Source: Mantamonas sphyraenae
Lineage: Eukaryota > CRuMs > Mantamonadidae
Reading direction: 5' to 3'
NCBI GenBank assembly: GCA_026936335.1
Contig: JAPMXV010000025.1
Span: 62,001-126,000, forward strand
Length of the DNA stretch: 64,000 nt
In this document: piece after piece, positions 56,771-64,000 of the stretch
Layout: each line of letters begins with the position of its first letter
Position numbering within the stretch: the stretch's first letter is position 1
Notes under the pieces: generated by a model
Told to the model about the DNA's origin: nothing
Database searches by the model: none
Seen by the model: only the letters and a program-made list of their open reading frames with translations
Translations under genes and position numbers: made by a program

Positions 56771-58064
56771 TCACACCTCCCGGACAAACGGATACCCAAT
56801 TGGTTGGTTGGGCTGAAACAAATTGTCGCTGGGATACCATTGGGTGGTTCCAGACAAGGGACCGCTGGTCACGTCGACCTGCAGTACAGCGTTTGGCTTC
56901 CAGCTCTTGGTGACACCAAACTGGGATGAAGGGAACAGGATGGAGGTGGACAGCATCAACGTAGTGCATCCTGTGATCGAACTCCACACCAGCTTGTAGT
57001 TCCCGTTGCTATCAACCTGCAAGGCAGGAGTTGGAAACTCCGTTGCGAGGTTTGTGATCTTCGTGCGCGGAGATCCTGTCACGTTCTCTGATGAAACCAT
57101 GACATAGACATTCTTGGTTGTTCCATAAGAATAACCTTGAACGATAGTGAACATTTTGCGCCAGTGGTGTGGTGCGGTGCCAGCGACCTGAAACACGTTG
57201 AAGTGCAACGAAGCCGTACATGATGCTCCGCTGAAACTTCCATACGTCGTCAGCATGGCAAAGTCTCGAAAAGCGGCGGAATGGCGCGGAATTGGGTCCC
57301 CGCTAAAAGCGGCCAATGTACGATCGACGATCGGGCCGCGCTGGCTGAACACCGTCTCTGCGCATGAAAATGTGTTAGCATCGTGGGGGCCATGACACAC
57401 ATCAACTCACCTTTACGTACTGGCTTGGTCCACCATAGCATCGCCGTTGCGCAGATCGACTCCATACGCAGCCACTTGGTCGCGGACGCTGGGTGCCCAG
57501 ATGTGCTCTTGCGCATCCAAGGAGACGACGTATGGCATGGCCAACGCCGCCTCGAACTGTCCGTATCCGCTGGTCCCGTTGCCATCAAAGCGGATGTGGA
57601 AGCCCCGTGGGTGATTCATGGACGTCCGAGGTCAGCTGCGGGCCTGATGCTGGTTGGGACTGCGCTGTGGGCATGTAGGGTCCCTCGAAACAGAAGGAGT
57701 ACGGGTGGATGGCCGTGATTATGATTGATCCTGGCTTGTGCGCATCGTTGCTGACACACACGTTGCCCTCGTTTGATTCCCACCACCAGCCTACAGAGAA
57801 ACCCACAGGGATGTTTTTGTCGTCCACGCGACCCATCATGGAGTTGTCCAACATATTGGGTGGCAAGTACGAAAACGACGCTCGCCGTTGCTCCTGCAGT
57901 GCGCGTTCGGCGGTCGGGAAATGAAGCGACTCCACAGAAACACTTTTTGCACGCACCGCTTGTTCACTCACAATCGTCCCATTGACATCCATCGACCAAG
58001 ATGAGCCACGGGTTCCCGCAATGAGGATGAAAAGAGTCAGCAGGGAAACGTGCGGGCTGGTCAT
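56771..58064 (-). pseudogene. Secreted-family gene A, internally deleted
   Basis: Start MTSPHVSLLTLFILIAGTRG gives a signal peptide. The first part matches genes B and C (SYLPPNMLDNSMMGRVD, IPVGFSVGWWWESN, ITAIHPYSFCFEGPY). Then about 160 codons present in B and C, including GLRDGW, NLLHI and the Cys motif DGWCYVD, are missing. The frame shifts at about 57600-57640, where the match resumes as HIRFDGNGTSGYGQFEAALA and PYVVSLDAQ. A second frame problem lies before the last donor. The last exon (57362-56771) is intact: SGASCTASLHFNVFQ, KNVYVMVSSENVTGSPRTKI, QFGVTKSWKP. Best read as a decayed paralogue in opposite orientation; a shortened functional form would need two frame repairs. Confidence 0.65.
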
Positions 58065-58293
58065 TTTTCCTGCGTTTGTTGTTGGTTGACCCCGAGCGGT
58101 GGAAGGCAGCCCTTCGTTGTCCATACTGTATGAAATGCTCCACAATGTACGTGTCAATCCCGATCTGCGGCTGCAGTAGGGGCTTTGATGTCTGCATTTC
58201 GCCGGTTGAGAACGCCTGCTGTACGTGTCGATGTCGGAACATGACTTTAGGGAAGGGGGGGGGGGGAGCGTCAGGTCCACCAACTCCTCCTCC

Positions 58294-58498
58294 ATGCCCA
58301 ACACTGTCTGTCCAAGCGCAGTGAGAACCATTCATGTGTTCCTCATACTCCTACTTGTGATGTTGGTGGATTCACAGCAGCTGTACATGGACCACAACGG
58401 GGTGCTGAACCATCGTGGAACTTTTGTTGGATCCTTTCGGGCCACGCCGCTGTTGTACAATACCCAGGCAAACCAAGCATTCTTTGGAACATACAACG
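58294..58498 (+). other. Orphan first exon of the secreted family (possible alternative exon of gene B)
   Basis: Encodes MPNTVCPSAVRTIHVFLILL then VMLVDSQQLYMDHNGVLNHR, a signal peptide followed by the family's D/N-G-x-L/V motif (compare MNAEGVLRQDGSF in gene C). It ends at GTGAGA in phase 1 after 205 bases. B and C first exons also end in phase 1, so this exon could splice to gene B exon 2 at 58806. No own second exon is found in the 120 bases before gene B. Confidence 0.6.
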
Positions 58499-58617
58499 GT
58501 GAGACACGATTTTGGAAGTTCAAATGCAGGTCTGCCCTGAAGGAGGTGGTGTGATTTGGTCCTCAGCCCACTCGAGGGCAACCCGAACACACAAGCCATT
58601 GCGGCTCGCTTCTACCT

Positions 58618-60428
58618 ATGTCAAAGTTCCTGGCGTTGTGGAAAGCAGTGATGTGCTTATTATGCTGTGCCTGGCTGTGTCAATCCAGCACGTTGCAAGT
58701 GAACGTCGACGGAACTGTGCAAAGCACCGGACCATTGTCATCCGGTATGTGGACCGGATTCAGTGGGTAACACGTCGATTTGCTCACACCACCGGATCGG
58801 AAAAGACTCTGTGGAAGCGACCACGGTGAGGGTCAACTCTAAACTTGAGTTTCCACATGCCAGAGAGCATCAGCAGCGGCAAACTGAGGCTGCCTACAAT
58901 CTACTGCCACCAAACCTGATCGACAACTCGTTCATGTCCCGTTTGGATCGTTTCAACGTGCCTGTGGGCTTCACCACGGGTTGGCTTGCCTACAAGCCTG
59001 GAACCGGCTGGGCGTACGAGGGTGGGGATGAGTCTACAAACACAAACTTGAATCCCGGCACCATCACTGCGGTGGCGGTGCACCCCTACACATCGTGCTT
59101 TGAAGGGCCATACACGGCATCTGCAGGTGCCAACGCCGCATTGGGAATCACAGGGACACTCCCGCGTTCGCAGTGCGACCAGGCCTCAGCGACGCAGCCT
59201 GTGTGGTTCGGTGCAAACTACAAGGGACCCCGAGTGCCAGTGATGGGCCTGAGGGACGGTTGGGCCACGAGCAGTTCTGGAAACTTGTTGCACATCAATG
59301 TGTCCCGGAATACTGCCCACGTGTCGGCCAACTCGCTGACACACGTTTCCCAGTTTGTCAACGTCCCCGTCGTGGTGCAAGAGGTCACACGGACGGTGCG
59401 CGTCAGATACTACGTCAAGGTAATCGCCGGATCAGCTGCGCTGCGCCTGACCTTGAACGACGCGGTCAACGCCAGCAACCCGACCCTGGTCACCTCTCAG
59501 AACAATTGCCCGGACGGCTGGTGCTACGTCGACACAGTGCTGCGACTTGAGCCGTGGAGCAATGCACAGGACCCGTTGTTCACTAGGCTGGACAACTGGC
59601 GCCAATTCCAGTTTGTGGTGGAGCCCCAAGTGGGCGGTACTCAAGCCGAAGCGTACCTGGCGTTGCCGTACGTGACATCGATGGACACCCAACCGGTCAT
59701 GTGGTCGCCCAGTACTGCCGATCGCATGGCGGAGCAGGGGTTCGTCCACTCGCGGAAACACAAGCTTGTCGGGGTCGATGCAAAGGGTATGCGCTTGATG
59801 CAGAGGTTTGTGGATGGAGAACATCGACTCACACACTCTACACACATCCACAGTGGCGACATTTGGTCAATACGGCAAGGTGGATGACACCCGCTTCGGA
59901 TTGCCTCGTCGTGCAGCCAGCTTTCCGAATTTTGCCTATCTGCACACCCCAGGATCGGGTGCATGGTTCTTCGGGACGTGTTCCATGGCCGTGCACATCA
60001 ATATATTTCAACATGTGGATACAGAGCCGACCTTCAACTTCAAGGTCTTTACGGTTCATCTCAAGGGCTTCTCATACGGCCACAACCAGAATATCGACAT
60101 CATCGCATCCAGACAGAATCTTCCCAACTCGCAGTTGACACGCATCACCAACAACGGCGAGTTCCCCAGCCCAACGTGGGGCGTCGACGGCGACAATCAC
60201 TATTATCTCTTCTGGGCAAGTGTTGGCCCCGGATGCGGTGCTGTCTCGATGTCTGTGAGCCTGTCGTTTCCCAACGCCGAGTACGGCGTCACACAGCAGT
60301 TTGAGCCAGCATCGGTGATGTACTTCAATCGTACTGGGCAGGCGTACGGCTATCCAGTCAAGGACAACCTCAGTCCTATCAGCGCCAACAACCCAGTGAT
60401 TGGAACGCCACTGAAGGAGTCGTTTTGA
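58618..60428 (+). CDS. Secreted-family gene B, unknown function
   Basis: Exons 58618-58744, 58806-59786 and 59854-60428; phases 1 and 1; 560 residues. Signal peptide MSKFLALWKAVMCLLCCAWL. Conserved blocks shared with A and C: LPPNLIDNSFMSRLDRFNVP, VGFTTGW, AVHPYTSCFEGPYTASAGA, GLRDGW, NLLHINVSR, NCPDGWCYVDTVLRLE, YLALPYVTSMDTQPVMWSPS; last exon: FGQYGKVDDTRFGLPRRAAS, GTCSMAVHINIFQ, FSYGHNQNIDIIASRQN, SPTWGVDGDNHYYLFW, AEYGVTQQFEP. Two well-spaced Cys pairs and several N-x-S/T sites fit an extracellular protein. Predicted mostly beta. No catalytic motif, GPI signal or C-terminal membrane span is visible. I do not recognise the family. The small phase-1 intron 1 is 61 bases. Confidence 0.85.
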
Positions 60429-60592
60429 GTGTTCGGTCACGCGATGGCGTGGTGCGTGCGGCCAATGACAACCCTTCAACGCCGGATCGCTGTACGCCAG
60501 CCTTGCCATGCGGGGACGTCAACACGACCATCTGGGTGCACTCCCGCCCGATTCCGTGCAACACACCATGCCCGCGAGGGCGTGCACCAGAA

Positions 60593-62443
60593 ATGACACG
60601 AACAACTCTGGCCCAAACAGGATTCACACGGGTGCATATTGTTGTGATAACGGCATGTGTGCTTGCTCACATCGTCACTTGTCTGCACATGAATGCTGAG
60701 GGTGTGCTCCGACAGGATGGCTCGTTCGACACGGGTACGTGAAAAAAAAGGGCACCTCCTCTTCCTCCCCTCCGTCCTTCACATCGCCCTGCGCACACGC
60801 TGACGCGCACGCCTGGTGAAACCAGGACGCATCTCTGCGATGAATGCCACCGTTGGTGGCAAGCTTGAGTTCCCCAAGGCAGGCCAGCGCGTTCAAAGTC
60901 AAACGCGCGCTGCCTTCAACGAACTCCCGCCCAATCTCGTCGACAACTCGTTCATGGAGCGCGTGGACCAGAACAACGTGCCGCTGGGATACTCCACGAC
61001 CTGGAGTGCATTCAAGCCAGGGACAGGATGGGGCTTCGAAGGGAAAGGCACACCGGGGGCAAACACGGCGTTGAATCCAGGCACCATCAACATCACAGCC
61101 GCGCACCCATACACAGCGTGCTTCGAAGGCCCATACATCGCCGCATCGGGTGCGGTCCCTTCATTGGGCGTCGTAGATACGCTCCTTCGTGGGGAGTGCA
61201 ACAACGCGAACGCCACGCACCCTGTGTTTTTTGGGGCCTTTGACAAGGGCCCCCGCGGCAAGCTCTCTGGACTTCGTGACGGATGGCTGAGCAACAACGG
61301 CAACCTGCTGCACATCCGAGGCACACGGGATGCTGCCAAAATCGTGGCACAGCAGTTGCAAAACATCACACAGGCCGTCAACTTTCCCACCACGTCCAAG
61401 GCGGTCGCGGAGGCCCTTCGAGTCCGCTTCTTCATCAAAGTCCTCAAAGGAGCGGCTGCCCTCAGGATGACTGTTGACGACAGTGCCTCGTCTGACAATC
61501 CCACGTACGTTTCGTCAGCCAACACGTGCACCGACGGCTGGTGCTACGTCGACGCTGTGCTCGACAGTGAGACGTGGAACAGCAATGGCAATGGTCCATT
61601 GACTCGATTGGACGACCGACGCGTGCTTCAACTGGTCATGCATCCCGATGGCAGCGGTTTCTTCGAGGCGCTTGTTGCCCTTCCGTACATCACACCGACA
61701 GACACTCAGGTTGTCCAATGGGCACCCAGTGTCTCTGATGCACTTGCAGAAAAGGGAATCGTGTCTGACCCCACCAAAGGTCTGGTTGGCGTGGATACAC
61801 GAGGTAGGACATGCCATTTTGTTTGCAAGAGGCAATTTGCACCCCCCCCGAACGCTGACACTCGCACACAGTTTCCTCCTTTGGTATCTACGGTGGAGAA
61901 GGTGATTTGGGAGGCATCCCGAGACGTGGTGCAAACTTTCCCGACTTTGCGTTCTTTGGTACACCCGGAACAGCTACATTTGACGGAACGTGCAGCATCG
62001 CTCTGCACGTCAACTTGTTCCAGGTGGAGGTTCCTGCGCCATCCAACTCCTACTACAAGATTTTTCGGTTGCACATCCAGGGATACCATTTTGGCACCAC
62101 TCAGACAATCGACATCATCGCCGCAAGGCAGAACATCGCTGCAGGACGGCCTGTGATCAGGAACAACGGAGACCTTGCGTCTCCAACGTGGGGATTTGAC
62201 ACTGACAATCACTACTACCTTCAATGGACCAATGTGCCAAGCTGCATGGCATTTGGAATCTCCGTCAGCATGTCCTTCCCAATCCCAGAGTACGGCGTCA
62301 CACAGCAGTTTCGCCCAAAGGCGGTATTGTTCTTCAACCATGGTGGCCAGACCTACGCATCCCCTGTACCTTCCAGGACGCAACCCCTTGGACCTGGAAA
62401 TCAGCTCCCCACCGACCTGTACCCGTTCACCCGAGTCAATTGA
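60593..62443 (+). CDS. Secreted-family gene C, unknown function
   Basis: Exons 60593-60734, 60826-61803 and 61872-62443, same phases as gene B; 563 residues. The signal peptide lies within MTRTTLAQTGFTRVHIVVIT ACVLAHIVTC. Blocks: LPPNLVDNSFMERVDQNNVP, GYSTTWSAFKPGTGWGFEG, AAHPYTACFEGPYIAASGA, GLRDGWLSNNGNLLHIRG, TCTDGWCYVDAVL, VALPYITPTDTQVVQWAPS, FGIYGGEGDLGGIPRRGANF, GTCSIALHVNLFQ, TQTIDIIAARQN, SPTWGFDTDNHYYLQW, PEYGVTQQFRP. About half the residues are shared with B. The same exon structure and order show tandem duplication; the divergence is much greater than in the kinase pair, so this cluster is older. Confidence 0.87.
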
Positions 62444-62604
62444 CTCGTCGGGAGTGCACGTTCGTCTCGTCTCTCCAACGTGGCATGGAAAACACCTTCT
62501 ACATCCATGTCGACGGACGCAAACACATATTGCGCAAGAAGGATCAACATTGGTACCTGGCAACCTCAGTTTTCGGTGAACGCTCCCTCCGTTCACTATC
62601 TTCA

Positions 62605-64000
62605 TCACGCGCCAGCAATGTACCCGACCTGTCCACCCGCATCGCCAGCCCCGCCTCCCAGGTTGTTCATCTCCACCGTGCCGCCTTGGCGGTAGCTATT
62701 GGAGTGGTCACGTGCCCCTTGCTTCACGCTCTTGTCCAGCGACGCCTCGTTCCAGGCAGCAATCTTGGACTTTGCCTTTTCGCGGGTCAGCACCATGACC
62801 AGGCCAATGATGACCACAAAGAAGCCACCATTGAGCACAAAGATCACCGCGGTTGTGAACGTCGTCGACGTCTCGTCCGCATCCGCGCCCACAAGCAGCA
62901 TCCCCGTTTGCAGGGTGCCCAGAACCACCATAAGGCTGGCAGTGGACAGGTACGTGAGCACCTGCACTCGGTATGGCTTCAGCCACTGCTCAACCACCAG
63001 CGACACCAGGATGATAAGCGAACCGACGTACAGCTGCACCAGGGGCTGATCGACAAAGGCCACCGTGCAGAACACCAGTGCGCTCTTGCGTGCAAGGATG
63101 ACAAAGTCGTACAGATAGCTGCTGGTGCGGTACGAGTCGTAGAAAAAGTGGTAGCCGTCCCACTTGTCTTGATCGTACAGGCGGCACTCGTCCCCGGTGA
63201 CCATGCGCTGGTTGCGAAGGATGCGCAGACGCACCAACACCATCAGAGGAAAGACCACAAGCTCCAGCACAGCCAGGACACCGATCCAGATTTGTTGGCT
63301 TTGGAAATCGGCGCTTTCGCAGTCCAGGCGCGTGTCCCAACGCACCACGTACGAGCTGCCAAAGTACGTACATCCCATAAGCAGCTGTGTGGTCATGCGC
63401 AACACCTGCAAATGCACAATAAAGACCATGATGCGGGCGATGGGCAACGAGCGCTTGCGGAACTGATCGACGATGTCCAGACTGCTCCAGCCCTCGCGCA
63501 CGCCCACGATCAGCAAACGCACAACAAACGCCACCATGAGCGTGGCAAATGGAAGGATCAGGTACGAAGCAAACTTGGAGACGAGAAGTGGGCGATCAAA
63601 CACGCAGTCCATCGGGGACGAGTTCCACACGCTCAGGTTGCTGGCATCTGCCACCTGATAAAACCCATCAATGGAGCTCGACCAGTCGACGTTGACCACA
63701 GCAAACACACTGAGTGCCTGTGTGTGATTGAGCGCAATCTTCACCACCAGCATCGGCGGCGTCTCCAGCAACCGCTGCCGGCCCTTACCTGTGCTCACCT
63801 CCGAGCTGGACATGTACACTTGCATGAACCAAATCAGCAGCACGAGCCAGATGAAGATGCCCACCACCAGCAAAGCAATGTCCACACCCACCTCGCCGCA
63901 ATTGTCGCACAATCCGCTCGATGACCGTCCATACCCGGGCTCACACTGGCTACACAGAACCGCTGTGTACCCCGTGTTACACGCGCCTCCCTCGCTGCAT
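62605..64000 (-). CDS. Multi-pass membrane protein with Cys-rich (ephrin-receptor-like) ectodomain, 5' end beyond window
   Basis: The frame is open from the right edge to a stop at 62605. The edge encodes CNTGYTAVLCSQCEPGYGRS and GLCDNCGEVGVD, the GCC2/GCC3-type repeat seen before membrane segments in large protist surface proteins. About seven to eight hydrophobic spans follow: IALLVVGIFIWLVLLIWFM, YLILPFATLMVAFVVRLLIV, IARIMVFIVHLQVL, IWIGVLAVLELVVFPLMVL, a segment near FVILARKSALVFCTVAFV, LYVGSLIILVSLVV, YLSTASLMVVLGTL and AVIFVLNGGFFVVIIGLVMV; then a hydrophilic cytosolic tail ending GQVGYIAGA. The family role is unknown; a receptor or TRP-like channel is suggested in general terms only. 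GTGAGC and GTAAGG sites near 63790-63800 could mark an intron, but the frame is open through them. Confidence 0.7.
   Translation of the reverse strand, partial: CSEGGACNTGYTAVLCSQCEPGYGRSSSGLCDNCGEVGVDIALLVVGIFIWLVLLIWFMQVYMSSSEVSTGKGRQRLLETPPMLVVKIALNHTQALSVFAVVNVDWSSSIDGFYQVADASNLSVWNSSPMDCVFDRPLLVSKFASYLILPFATLMVAFVVRLLIVGVREGWSSLDIVDQFRKRSLPIARIMVFIVHLQVLRMTTQLLMGCTYFGSSYVVRWDTRLDCESADFQSQQIWIGVLAVLELVVFPLMVLVRLRILRNQRMVTGDECRLYDQDKWDGYHFFYDSYRTSSYLYDFVILARKSALVFCTVAFVDQPLVQLYVGSLIILVSLVVEQWLKPYRVQVLTYLSTASLMVVLGTLQTGMLLVGADADETSTTFTTAVIFVLNGGFFVVIIGLVMVLTREKAKSKIAAWNEASLDKSVKQGARDHSNSYRQGGTVEMNNLGGGAGDAGGQVGYIAGA

Overview
This window is nuclear DNA from a compact, GC-rich unicellular eukaryote. 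Evidence: GT-AG introns of roughly 80-280 bases with CTGAC/CTAAC-like branch points, a Pol III tRNA gene with internal A and B boxes, spliceosome, tubulin-chaperone and mitochondrial import genes, and the standard stop codons. A STAT-type SH2 protein, an F-BAR/PH/SH3 adaptor, LRR-ankyrin-TKL kinases and large FG-GAP/TIG and cadherin-like ectodomains suggest a protist near the base of animals (choanoflagellate, filasterean, apusomonad grade). That placement is inference. No bacterial operon, virus or intact transposon was seen.

Layout. 1-3089 (-): large secreted FG-GAP/TIG protein running off the left edge. 3162-4991 (-): RUVBL1. 5105-8830 (+): coiled-coil protein. 8907-11033 (-): small STAT. 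11274-12444 (+): unknown helical protein. 12830-12963 (-): COX5C-like. 13037-14098 (+): 2OG-Fe(II) oxygenase. 14280-18464 (+): LRR plus coiled-coil, centrosomal type. 18529-21710 (-): EFTUD2/Snu114. 21751-22407 (-): unknown. 22484-23149 (+): cytochrome b5-like MAPR protein. 23312-24902 (-): degenerate CD39-type ecto-NTPase. 25141-28127 (-): zinc-finger protein. 28310-32476 (-): WD40-coiled-coil pseudo-cyclase. About 32541-33428 (-): unknown. 33792-34680 (+): SDR. 34863-37407 (-): F-BAR/PH/2xSH3. 37504-38000 (+): LYR protein. 38091-38163 (-): tRNA-Arg. 38251-39459 (-): TBCC. 39.7-42.98 kb (+): acidic, low-complexity gene.

The right third is more plastic. A Romo1/Mgr2-like gene and an LRR-ankyrin-coiled-coil-TKL kinase (43620-49020) are followed by a second copy of the block (51327-56555). 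The second copy keeps a full kinase gene but only the 3' part of the Romo1-like gene, and it abuts a minus-strand cadherin/beta-helix gene that has lost its 5' end. The kinases differ by one LRR unit. Then comes a cluster of related secreted proteins of a family I do not recognise: two intact genes (B 58618-60428, C 60593-62443), one broken gene (A 56771-58064, minus) and one extra first exon (58294-58498). The window ends in a multi-pass membrane protein with a Cys-rich ectodomain.

Many left-side genes show single-base breaks of reading frame (about 17), most often in homopolymers or short repeats, while the kinases, EFTUD2, STAT, TBCC and family B/C genes are clean. Sequence error is the simplest reading. 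Exon boundaries were derived by hand from GT-AG sites and phase agreement; they are predictions, not transcript data.
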